Source: an uncultured Bacteroidales bacterium (GTDB taxonomy: Bacteria; Bacteroidota; Bacteroidia; Bacteroidales; Paludibacteraceae). From it: a DNA stretch of 48,269 nt. Both the position numbers and the translations under genes were made by a program. The first letter of the stretch is position 1; the number at the start of each line of letters is the position of its first letter. The stretch is taken from contig CACYHE010000022.1 in assembly GCA_902774185.1 (NCBI GenBank), forward strand, positions 1 to 48,269, in the 5' to 3' direction. Of this stretch, positions 7,884-16,100 are shown piece after piece. The notes under the pieces are model-generated. The model saw only the letters and a list, made by a program, of their open reading frames with translations, searched no databases and was not told the origin of the DNA.

Positions 7884-8954
7884 CCTCTCTTCGATATCGC
7901 CCTCAGTCTGCTCTACCGCACCCGTCTGCGGAAAGGACTTGCCTTGCTGGATCGTTATGGTTCAGCCGAAGAAGCATGGCGTCATATCGATGAACCGGAC
8001 ATGCAGACTAATTGGGATCGGGCGCAACAGGAACTCGAATGGATTCAAGCGCACGGGATACGTGTCTGGTCGCTCTCTGATGAGAACTATCCCTACCGTT
8101 TGCGTCAGTGCCCCGACCGACCGATGATCCTCTATTCCAAAGGGAATGTCTTGCCTTCGGACGGACATATCGTCTCTATCGTTGGAACACGTCGGGCGAC
8201 CGAGCGGGGCAAAGAGTTAACCCAGACGCTGGTTAGAGAGCTGCACGAGAACCTGGATCAGGTCACCATCGTCAGCGGTGGGGCTTACGGCATCGACATC
8301 GCAGCCCATAGGGCTGCAATAAAAGCAGGTATCCCAACCATCATCGTGCCTGCCCATGGCTTGGACCGTATCTACCCCTATCAGCATCGCCAAGACGCGA
8401 TAGCCGCACTCGAGCATGGTGGGTTATTGACCGAGTTCCCTTCGGGAACGGAACCCATTGCGCCTTATTTCATTCAGCGTAACCGTATCGTAGCCGGACT
8501 TGCCGACGCCGTAGTGGTCGTCGAGTCCAAGGAACGAGGCGGTAGTCTCGTCACGGCGCAAATGGCATGTGACTATGACCGTGAACTATTCGCTTTTCCG
8601 GGACGGCCTACCGACGAGACAGCACGAGGATGTAATAACCTCATCTGCTCCAATAAAGCCCAACTCATCAACGGCGCCGATGACCTCATCCAAGCCATGC
8701 AGTGGGAAACGAGAGCAGACAACCTCAAACCTTTCAACCTTCAAACGACGATGGTTGGCCTTCTGGACGATCTTAGTTCCACCCAACAGGCGATCCTGAC
8801 CAAACTGCAGGAAGCCGAAGACGGGCTGCATATCAATCTGCTCGTTATGGAACTGTGCCAACCCTACGAACAAGTGTCTTCGGACCTCGTTATGCTCGAG
8901 ATTCAAGGCCTCGTTCGCTCCCTTCCGGGCGGAATTTATCGCTTTGTGCGTTAA
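7845..8954 (+). CDS. dprA: DNA-processing protein DprA/Smf
   Basis: Loads RecA on incoming single-stranded DNA during natural transformation. The Rossmann-like core shows SIVGTRRATERG, VSGGAYGIDIAAHRAA, TIIVPAHGLDRIYP, GLLTEFPSG, YFIQRNRIVAGLADAVVVVES, GSLVTAQMA and FAFPGRP, all DprA hallmarks; a winged-helix-like domain ends the protein (GLHINLLVMEL...VRSLPGGIYRF). The longest frame (369 residues) starts at 7845, but ATGs at 7845, 7860 and 7875 all lie in the 22-bp repeat, so the true start is undecided; conserved sequence begins at NPLFDIALSLLYRT. A short repeat-derived segment (LKPFNLQTT, 8724-8747) links the core to the winged helix. Confidence 0.92.
   Translation: MTKWYMVNDQMVNPLFDIALSLLYRTRLRKGLALLDRYGSAEEAWRHIDEPDMQTNWDRAQQELEWIQAHGIRVWSLSDENYPYRLRQCPDRPMILYSKGNVLPSDGHIVSIVGTRRATERGKELTQTLVRELHENLDQVTIVSGGAYGIDIAAHRAAIKAGIPTIIVPAHGLDRIYPYQHRQDAIAALEHGGLLTEFPSGTEPIAPYFIQRNRIVAGLADAVVVVESKERGGSLVTAQMACDYDRELFAFPGRPTDETARGCNNLICSNKAQLINGADDLIQAMQWETRADNLKPFNLQTTMVGLLDDLSSTQQAILTKLQEAEDGLHINLLVMELCQPYEQVSSDLVMLEIQGLVRSLPGGIYRFVR
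8724..8747. repeat. Three 8-bp units in frame within dprA
   Basis: CCTCAAAC, CTTTCAAC, CTTCAAAC: 24 bases, so frame-neutral as a block, in the linker between the two DprA domains. Confidence 0.7.
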
Positions 8955-8969
8955 AAATGCATTTTATTC

Positions 8970-9000
8970 TTGCATATATGCAAAAATTTTTGTAATTTTG
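8970..9000 (+). promoter_or_regulatory. Promoter for the small membrane protein/topoisomerase operon
   Basis: TTGC at 8970-8973, 19-nt spacer, TAATTTTG at 8993-9000, the Bacteroidota -33/-7 pattern. The -33 region lies in the palindrome TTGCATATATGCAA. Confidence 0.8.
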
Positions 9001-9012
9001 CACGCTGTTTGA

Positions 9013-9046
9013 AAATCGTAAATCGTAAATCGTCAAATCGTAAATG
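9013..9046. repeat. Heptamer repeat AAATCGT, four units
   Basis: AAATCGT three times, then CAAATCGT and AAATG, in the leader between promoter and start codon. The same words occur at 41745-41777. Confidence 0.85.
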
Positions 9047-9051
9047 ATTTT

Positions 9052-9219
9052 ATGGAAACATTTTTGAAGTATTTAGGCGTTATTCTCCTCCTCGTAGGCG
9101 TATTGTGCATCGTGCTGTATCGCTTTATGCTGCCGCAGAACTGGCTGCTCGTTTGCAGCATGGTATTTGAGATAGCTGGTATCTTCGCCTTTATCTTTAT
9201 TAATAGAGCCCTGAAATAA
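9052..9219 (+). CDS. Small two-helix membrane protein
   Basis: A 55-residue frame from ATG 9052 to TAA 9217-9219. Residues ~7-25 (GVILLLVGVLCIVLY) and ~30-50 are hydrophobic, separated by a short RFMLPQNW turn, giving a hairpin-like double-spanning protein. It has its own upstream promoter and ends 3 bases before the topoisomerase gene, which makes a real, cotranslated gene likely. I cannot name a family or function. Confidence 0.65.
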   Translation: METFLKYLGVILLLVGVLCIVLYRFMLPQNWLLVCSMVFEIAGIFAFIFINRALK

Positions 9220-9222
9220 CCT

Positions 9223-11898
9223 ATGGCGGGTCAGAGCGGATTCAATGATGCGGTGAAGTATCATTTGACAGGCATGTACCAGGATTGGTTCCTGGACTAT
9301 GCTTCGTATGTGATACTCGAGCGGGCTGTGCCGGCAATTGAGGATGGTCTCAAGCCGGTGCAACGTCGTATATTGCATGCCATGAAAACCGTCGATGACG
9401 GGAAGTATAATAAGGTGGCAAATATCGTCGGACAGACGATGCAATATCACCCGCATGGTGACGCGTCTATCGGAGATGCACTTGTCCAACTCGGACAGAA
9501 GGATCTGCTCATTGACTGCCAGGGAAACTGGGGGAATATCCTTACCGGTGATGGCGCTGCGGCGCCTCGTTATATCGAGGCACGGCTCTCTAAGTTCGCA
9601 CTCGAAGCGGTCTTCAACCCCAAGACCACCGAGTGGATGAAGTCCTACGATGGTCGTAAGAATGAACCGATCCATCTGCCGGTTAAGTTCCCGCTGCTCT
9701 TGGCGCAAGGGGTCGAAGGTATTGCCGTCGGTCTGAACTCCAAGATCCTGCCCCATAACTTCAACGAACTGTGCGACGCCTCTCTGGCGTACCTTCGCAA
9801 TGAAGAGTTTGCCCTCTATCCCGACTTCCCGACAGGAGGCATCATCGACGTCACCAAATATAACGACGGAGAGCGGGGCGGGTCGGTCAAAATACGTGCG
9901 CGTATCCAGAAAGCGGATGACAACAAGACGCTGATCATCACCGAGATACCGTTCGGTACCACAACTTCCAAGATCATCGAGACAATCCTCAAAGCCAACC
10001 AGAAAGGAAAGATCAAGATCAAGAAGATCGATGACTTCACGGCCGACACCGCACGTATCGTTGTGCAACTCGCACCGGGTTCGTCGTCCGACAAGGCGAT
10101 CGATGCCCTCTACGCCTTCACTGACTGCGAAGTCAACATCTCGCCGAACTGCTGCGTCGTCGAAAACCGTAAACCGATCTTCACCACCGTCAGCAATCTG
10201 CTCAAACTATCGACCGAGAATACCAAAGCCCTGCTCAAATGGGAACTCGAGATAGAGAAATCCGAACTCGAAGAGAAATACTTCTATACTTCCCTCGAGA
10301 AAATCTTCATTGAGAACCGTATCTATAAGCAGGAGGGGTATGAGAACGCTCCGGACAAGGAGAAACTCATCGCCTTTGTCGATGATGCCCTCACGCCCTT
10401 CAAACCGCAACTCATTCGCGAAGTACGAACCGAAGATATCGAGAAACTGTTTGAGATCCGAATGATCCGTATCACTAAGTTCGACTCCAAGAAAGCGGAT
10501 GAACTGATGAAGGATCTGGAGAAGAAGATCAAAGCCTGCATCAAGAACCTCAACCACCTCACCGATTATACGATCGCGTGGTTTGAGATGCTCAAAAAGA
10601 AATACGGCGAAGCCTATCCGCGTCGTACCGAAGTGCGTAACTTCGGCGCGATCAACGTCAAGGCCGTTGTTGAAAACAACGAGAAGCTCTATATCAACCG
10701 TGAAGAAGGCTTCGTCGGAACAGGGCTTAAGAAAGACGAGTTCCTCTTCAACTGCTCCGACATCGATGATATCATCGTTTTCCATAAAGACGGTAAATAC
10801 AAGGTCATGAAGGTAGCGGAGAAACTGTTCGTCGGAACCGACATCCTCTACATCGCCGTCTTCCAACGTGGCGATGACCGCACCGTCTATAACGTCGTCT
10901 ATCGGGATGGTAAGAAGGGCATCTATTTCATGAAACGCTTCAACGTCACCGGCGTAGCCAAAGATAAGGAATACGACCTTACCCAAGGTAAACCGGGGTC
11001 GAAGATCGTCTATTTCACCGCCAACCCCAACGGCGAAGCCGAAGTCATCAAAGTGACGCTCAAACCTGCGCTACACCTCAAGAAACTCGAGGTATGCAAA
11101 GACCTCTCCGAACTGGCGGTCAAGTCCCGTACGGCAAGAGGAAACGTGCTGACCAAATTCGAAGTCAAGTCCATTACCCTCAAGGAGAAGGGACATTCTA
11201 CCATCGGCGGACGTAAGGTCTGGTTCGATGCCGATGTGCTGCGTATCAACTACGACGAGCACGGAACCTACCTCGGCGAGTTCTTCGATGAAGAGCGGAT
11301 TCTTGTCATCAATAACGATGGTACCTATTACACCACTTCCTATGACCTCACTGCGCATTTCGAGGATAACATCCTTCGCATTGAGAAATGGGATCCGGAG
11401 AAAGTGTGGTCGCTTATCCAATGGAACGGAGAACTCAAATACTACTATGGCAAACGCTTCAAACTGGACGATGCGAATGCCAAGATTCAATCCATCTTAG
11501 GCGAAGACAAAGACTCCCGTATTGCGCTCCTCTCCGATCGGGAAGAAGCCACCTTCCGTGTCCTCTTTGCCGATGAGAACAAAGCGCCGCTCGAGATACG
11601 CATGTCCGAGTTTATCGATGAGAAATCCGCCAAGGCGAAAGGCAAACGTGTCACAACCCTTGACGTCGCTTCCTTCGAAGATATCACTCCCGAGCCTGAG
11701 GTGTCTCCCGATGAAACGGGAGAAACCCTAGAGGATGAGGTGTCCCCGTTAAGCGGGGAAACCCTAGACGGAAGGGGTTCTGAATCCCCCGTCGATATAC
11801 CGGTATCACGTGATACCGATATCCCGGCAGAAATCGAAGTCGAAGGCGTTAAAATGACGATAGAACCTCCCAAAGACACCCAATTGGATTTGTTCTAA
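9223..11898 (+). CDS. parC: DNA gyrase/topoisomerase IV subunit A (ParC-like)
   Basis: A type IIA topoisomerase cleavage subunit, 891 residues, that cuts and passes duplex DNA with a GyrB/ParE partner not in this window. The N-terminal breakage domain has EDGLKPVQRRILHAM (~40-54), QYHPHGDAS (74-82) and the catalytic AAAPRYIEARLSK with Tyr117. A central coiled coil (~340-450) is followed by a beta-pinwheel-like C-terminal region (~490-800). In Bacteroidota this shorter form is commonly called ParC or topoisomerase IV subunit A; parC versus gyrA is inferred. The last ~80 residues are acidic, Pro/Ser/Thr-rich and repetitive (EVSPDETGETLED, then EVSPLSGETLDG), and are encoded by hairpin-forming repeats (11699-11826). 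The ending QLDLF is short and hydrophobic. Confidence 0.88.
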   Translation: MAGQSGFNDAVKYHLTGMYQDWFLDYASYVILERAVPAIEDGLKPVQRRILHAMKTVDDGKYNKVANIVGQTMQYHPHGDASIGDALVQLGQKDLLIDCQGNWGNILTGDGAAAPRYIEARLSKFALEAVFNPKTTEWMKSYDGRKNEPIHLPVKFPLLLAQGVEGIAVGLNSKILPHNFNELCDASLAYLRNEEFALYPDFPTGGIIDVTKYNDGERGGSVKIRARIQKADDNKTLIITEIPFGTTTSKIIETILKANQKGKIKIKKIDDFTADTARIVVQLAPGSSSDKAIDALYAFTDCEVNISPNCCVVENRKPIFTTVSNLLKLSTENTKALLKWELEIEKSELEEKYFYTSLEKIFIENRIYKQEGYENAPDKEKLIAFVDDALTPFKPQLIREVRTEDIEKLFEIRMIRITKFDSKKADELMKDLEKKIKACIKNLNHLTDYTIAWFEMLKKKYGEAYPRRTEVRNFGAINVKAVVENNEKLYINREEGFVGTGLKKDEFLFNCSDIDDIIVFHKDGKYKVMKVAEKLFVGTDILYIAVFQRGDDRTVYNVVYRDGKKGIYFMKRFNVTGVAKDKEYDLTQGKPGSKIVYFTANPNGEAEVIKVTLKPALHLKKLEVCKDLSELAVKSRTARGNVLTKFEVKSITLKEKGHSTIGGRKVWFDADVLRINYDEHGTYLGEFFDEERILVINNDGTYYTTSYDLTAHFEDNILRIEKWDPEKVWSLIQWNGELKYYYGKRFKLDDANAKIQSILGEDKDSRIALLSDREEATFRVLFADENKAPLEIRMSEFIDEKSAKAKGKRVTTLDVASFEDITPEPEVSPDETGETLEDEVSPLSGETLDGRGSESPVDIPVSRDTDIPAEIEVEGVKMTIEPPKDTQLDLF
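11699..11826. repeat. Hairpin-forming repeats within the parC 3' end
   Basis: Two imperfect ~38-bp copies begin GAGGTGTC and end AAACCCTAGA; each carries a hairpin (TCTCCCG/CGGGAGA at 11704-11723; TCCCCG/CGGGGA at 11743-11759). They are followed by a GGGG/CCCC stem and a period-8 array of CGATATAC-like units at 11793-11824, which contains an 18-bp perfect palindrome at 11801-11818. Confidence 0.8.
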
Positions 11899-11931
11899 CT
11901 AAGCATAAGAATACTTTATTTATGTTTATGT

Positions 11932-12056
11932 CTGATTATTGATTTATTCTCGTCAGAGATAAGGATTTGATTGAATGAGTCATGTTGAATTTATTCATAA
12001 ATGAGTCAGACAAACAAAGACTTATGGATTATGTAATAATCTAAATCAATAATCAG
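11932..12056. repeat. 15-bp perfect inverted repeat in the parC-maf gap
   Basis: CTGATTATTGATTTA at 11932-11946 and TAAATCAATAATCAG at 12042-12056 are exact reverse complements about 95 bases apart. The interval contains no coding frame and is AT-rich. Confidence 0.85.
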
Positions 12057-12082
12057 TGTTTATCTTTGTTTATTTTCTTAAT
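12057..12082. repeat. 26-bp direct repeat, copy 1
   Basis: This 26-base stretch just before the maf start codon is identical to 12992-13017, so the two copies bracket maf. A shorter related stretch (TTTATTTATGTTTAT) occurs near 11917. Confidence 0.85.
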
Positions 12083-12085
12083 AAT

Positions 12086-12712
12086 ATGGAAATAATATTA
12101 GGTTCTCAAAGCCCTCGTCGTCGCGAATTAATGGCAGGTTTAGACCTGCCCTTTACGGCAATCACCATCGATGCCGACGAGTCGTATCCTGCTGATTTGC
12201 AGGCAGGTGACATTCCTTATTTCATCTCTCGTGCCAAGGCACAAGCCTATGCCCCGAAACTCCAACCGAACCAACTGCTTATCACCGCAGATACCATCGT
12301 TTGGGTGGACGGTCATATGCTCGGTAAACCACATGATGCCGACGAAGCCTGCGCCATGCTCCGTGCCCTCAGCGGCAAAACCCATCAAGTCTATACCGCC
12401 GTCACCTTTGCTAGGAAGCTTCCAACTATGGACTCTCCACTAGAAGGCTTCTCTCAACTCTCAACTCTCAACTCTCAACTTGTTTTATCGACGTTAGTCG
12501 ATTGTACGCATGTGACATTTGCAGAATTAACCGACGCTGAGATCGACTATTATGTCTCTCATTACCGTCCTTTCGATAAAGCCGGTGCCTATGGAGTGCA
12601 GGAATGGATCGGTTACATCGCTTGTACCGGAATGAACGGTTCTTATTTCAACGTCATGGGCTTCCCCGTCCATCTCGTCTATCAGTATCTCAAGGACCAT
12701 TTCGAGTTTTAA
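12086..12712 (+). CDS. maf: Maf family nucleoside triphosphate pyrophosphatase
   Basis: House-cleaning pyrophosphatase that hydrolyses non-canonical NTPs such as dTTP/UTP analogues. The 208-residue product starts at ATG 12086 with MEIILGSQSPRRREL (the SxxRR motif), and has ITADTIV (catalytic Asp69), GKP (80-82), SGKTHQVYTAV and YGVQEWIGYIACTGMNGSY, all typical of Maf. Between VTFAR (~110) and CTHVTF (~140) there is an extra ~27-residue loop containing SQLSTLNSQL; it is encoded partly by four exact CTCAACT heptamers. Loss or gain of one heptamer would shift the frame and remove the C-terminal third. Confidence 0.92.
   Translation: MEIILGSQSPRRRELMAGLDLPFTAITIDADESYPADLQAGDIPYFISRAKAQAYAPKLQPNQLLITADTIVWVDGHMLGKPHDADEACAMLRALSGKTHQVYTAVTFARKLPTMDSPLEGFSQLSTLNSQLVLSTLVDCTHVTFAELTDAEIDYYVSHYRPFDKAGAYGVQEWIGYIACTGMNGSYFNVMGFPVHLVYQYLKDHFEF
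12453..12480. repeat. Four exact CTCAACT heptamers within maf
   Basis: Perfect 4 x 7 bp array in frame in maf, coding for part of the SQLSTLNSQL loop. The same peptide words appear in the coiled-coil protein at 38115 (QQLSTLNSQLSE). Confidence 0.95.
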
Positions 12713-12717
12713 AAATA

Positions 12718-12765
12718 TGCACTGAGAAAAGTGAGATTTCTCAGAATTCTCACAATTCTCATGCA
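12718..12765. repeat. TGCA-bounded inverted array, period 9
   Basis: Units such as GTGAGATTT and CTCACAATT repeat every 9 bases, with the first half the imperfect reverse complement of the second; ends are TGCACTGAG and CTCATGCA. Confidence 0.75.
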
Positions 12766-12771
12766 ATTTTT

Positions 12772-12830
12772 TGCATGGCGATATTGACGATTTTGGCGAT
12801 ATCGCCAATATCGCCACTTTCGCCAGTGCA
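12772..12830 (+). terminator. TGCA-bounded inverted array, probable maf terminator
   Basis: Period-9 units (GGCGATATT/GCCAATATC) face each other around the perfect palindrome TTGGCGATATCGCCAA at 12793-12808; the outer ends are TGCATGGCG and CGCCAGTGCA. Seven T follow directly, as in a rho-independent terminator. Confidence 0.75.
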
Positions 12831-12991
12831 TTTTTTTGTCTATTTAATTTTTCTATAGTATTATATACTATGTATATAATACAGTGTGTTTAAAACTTTA
12901 GTTATTCCTTATATATTCCTTAACCATTCCTTGATCATTACCGGTACTCCGTCCTATTCCCCTGCTTATAAAACCGCAATGAATTTATTTA

Positions 12992-13017
12992 TGTTTATCT
13001 TTGTTTATTTTCTTAAT
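12992..13017. repeat. 26-bp direct repeat, copy 2
   Basis: Identical to 12057-12082; see that entry. Confidence 0.85.
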
Positions 13018-13060
13018 TTCCTGCTATTTTGCATGCAAAATAAAAATATCTGCAAAATAA

Positions 13061-13092
13061 TTTGCAAATATCAAAGATATTTAGTACCTTTG
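13061..13092 (+). promoter_or_regulatory. Promoter of the large surface protein gene
   Basis: TTTG at 13061-13064, 20-nt spacer, TACCTTTG at 13085-13092, about 60 bases before the start codon. Confidence 0.88.
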
Positions 13093-13153
13093 CATCCGGA
13101 TTTGAAAACAACATAAAACGATATAAATTATTAACTTAAAAATCTCAAACATT

Positions 13154-16100
13154 ATGAGGAAATTTAAACTATTTTTCGCCTGCTTGCTGATGGCCGTCCT
13201 CAGCATCGGGCAAATGTGGGGAGAGGATGTTACCGGAACTATCAATTTCGGTAGTGGATCCAGTTGCACAAATGTAAATGCGACATCAGTTTCGGGAGAT
13301 GACAGCCAAGGAAATACCTGGACTGTTACAACGGCAGGAACTACTTCGTTTACTCCCAATGCGAATTATGCGCAGATTGGAGCTAGCAAGAAACCGGCTT
13401 CGAGCATTACGTTTACTACTACGTTAGCTGAAGATCAGGAAATTACTTCTTTTTCTGCAAAATTCGGAGGCTTTAGTGGAACCCAAGGTGCTGTAACGTT
13501 AAAAGTTGACGACACGACAGTTGGAACCGGTTCGTTGAATGCAACAAGCGATGTTACAGTTGAGAATTCATCGAGTGAGACAGGCAAGGTACTTACCGTC
13601 ACGGTAACAGGAATTGCCAAAGGTGTTAAAGCATATTATATTTCTTACACTTATTCTACAGGTGGTGGCGACACTCCTCCGACTCCTAAAACATTGGAGA
13701 GTGTTTCTGTTTCCGGTACGCCGACCAAAACATCATACTTTGCGGGACAAGATTTTGATCCGGCAGGTTTGACGGTAACCGGTCACTATTCTGATGACAC
13801 AAATGCCGAAATCACTTCTGATATTACTTGGTCTTATGATCCGGCACAGGAGCTTGCAGAGAATCAAACTTCTATTAACGTTAAAGCTACTGTAAGCGAT
13901 ATCACAAGTGTTGAATGGTATGAGGTATCAGGTTTGACCGTTGCTGCGGGTCCGGACGTATTCATAGATCTTGTGGATGCAGGATGGGGACTTCCTACGT
14001 CTTACGTAGTCGCAGAAACATCATATACAAAAGGAGATATTACTATTAAACTTGCGGGTTCTACCGGTAATGGATTCAAGGTATTCACCAATTCTAATAT
14101 CATCCTTGGTAAAGAAGGTGCTTATTTGGAATTGCCTGCTTTTGAATCTCCAATTGAAAGAATTGTAGTTGCCGGAAATAGCGGAGGTTCTGGTAAGGTA
14201 ACATGGAATATCTTCAAGGATAACGCTGCTGTAAGTACAGCTGTTACCGGATGTAAAGAAGATGCTTATACATTCAACATTGATCCGTTGGAGGCAAATG
14301 TAGTATATCGTGTAAAAGTAACGAATGAAAACAATCTCCAAATCAAGAATATCCAAATATTCTTCGGAGAAGCTCCGGCTGTTACAAAACCGAGTATTTC
14401 CGGTGAGACTCCGTTCTTGAATTCTACGAATGTATCGATCAGTATTCCTGAAGGTACAACGGTATATTATACTACCGATGGTTCCGATCCTAAAACGGCA
14501 GCTACACTGTATTCTGCTTCGTTTGCATTGAATAGTAGCGCAACGGTTAAAGCAATTGCTACTGATGGCGCAAATTGGAGCGAGATGGTGGAAAAGGCGT
14601 TTGTTAAGGGAACCGTTTTGTCTGTAACCGAGGCACGTGCTGCTATTGACGCAGCTCCTGCCGGTACAGAAAATCAATTTGTAAAAGGTATCATTAGTCA
14701 GATAGATAGTTATAACAGTACCTATAAGTCGATTACTTATTGGATCTCGGAAGATGGGACAGCGACAAACAAGCTTCAGGTGTATAGCGGTTTGGCGGGA
14801 GTTGTTAAGGAAGCCTTTGAATCAACTGCTGATTTGAATGTTGGTGACTCGGTAGTAGTTAAAGGAACTATTAAGAAATATAATTCTACTTACGAGTTCG
14901 ATAAGAACAATACAGTTGCTTATCGTTTGCCGATAGCTCGTCTCGCATGGAGCGCAGAGAGTTATGCTGCAGATATTGACAATCAGCAAAGCAATGTATA
15001 TCCGACATTAATGAATACGGATAATGTTGCTATTTCTTATGGCAGTACAGATGGCTCTGTCGCTACTATTAACGGCGAAGGTGAGATTTCTTTAGTTGCA
15101 GTCGGTACAACCACTATTAAGGCTACGTTTGTCGGTAGTGATAGCTATAGATGGAACTATGCAAGTTATACCCTGAATGTAGGAAGTTCTCTTGTTCACG
15201 CTACTATCTCGTTTGATGTGGATGGTGGAGATGCTATTGAACCGTTGACCGACAAGCAAGCTGTTGTTCTGGAGGAACTTCCTGTTGCAACAAAGGCCGG
15301 CAAGAACTTCGGTGGTTGGTTTAAAGATCAAGAGAAGAATGACCCTGTCGTAGCTGAGGCTCTTACAGGCGATATCACTCTCTATGCCAAATGGCTCGAT
15401 CCGTACACTATTGCTGAGGCTATGGCTGTTATTGATGCTGCCCCGGCTGGTACGGCAAATCAATATGTAGCAGGTATTATCAGCCAAATTGATTCTTATA
15501 ATAACACATATAAATCAATTACCTATTGGATTTCTGCAGATGGAACGAAAACTAATCAGTTGGAAGTATATGGCGGTTTGATTGGTAATGCAGCAACGGC
15601 TCTTGGCAAAGAAACCTTCACGACGAAGGAAGATCTGAAATTGGGCGACCAAGTGGTTGTTAAGGGAACTCTTAAGAAATATAATTCTACCTACGAGTTC
15701 GACAAGGACAACATTATCTATTCGTTCAGCCGCAAAGCAGAGGCTGGTTTGGCATGGGACGAGCCGTCGCTCGATGCTTATATTGGTGTGACTACTACCT
15801 TCCTGAATTTGACGAATCCTCATACGCTGACTGTTACTTATAGCAGTAGTGATGCGGCAAAAGCTGAGATTGATGAAACAACCGGTGCTATCACGCTTAA
15901 AGCGGTTGGTACAACAACGATTACAGCCACTTTCGCAGGTAATGAAGATTACAAAGCTGCTGAGGTATCCTACACGCTGAATGTATATGAGCCGATTGTT
16001 TCTGGTACAATCACCTATGAGGAGAACGGCGGTACTGAAGTTGCTGACGTAACGGAGCCTGTAGATAACTTCCCGGATCCGCTGCCAACAACGACCAAAG

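Larger units (their letters stand above)
12713..13153. other. 441-bp intergenic region rich in palindromes
   Basis: No convincing gene. It holds two TGCA-bounded hairpins (12718-12765 and 12772-12830), an 11-bp perfect hairpin GTATTATATAC/GTATATAATAC at 12858-12882, three 11-bp ATTCCTT units at about 12904-12936, the second copy of the 26-bp direct repeat (12992-13017), a palindrome TTTTGCATGCAAAA near 13028-13041, and the promoter of the following gene. A frame at 12886-13116 exists but looks like AT-rich noise. Confidence 0.75.

Noticed and set aside
9073-10068. Minus-strand open frame of 331 codons opposite parC
   Set aside because: It mirrors the conserved ParC coding strand and has no family-like motif.
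12057-13017. An insertion sequence or transposon bracketed by the 26-bp direct repeats
   Set aside because: There is no transposase and the enclosed gene is a normal maf.
12886-13116. Possible 76-residue gene in the maf-surface protein gap
   Set aside because: It spans a direct repeat, the promoter and palindromes, with low-complexity Phe/Leu/Ile content; no start context or family.
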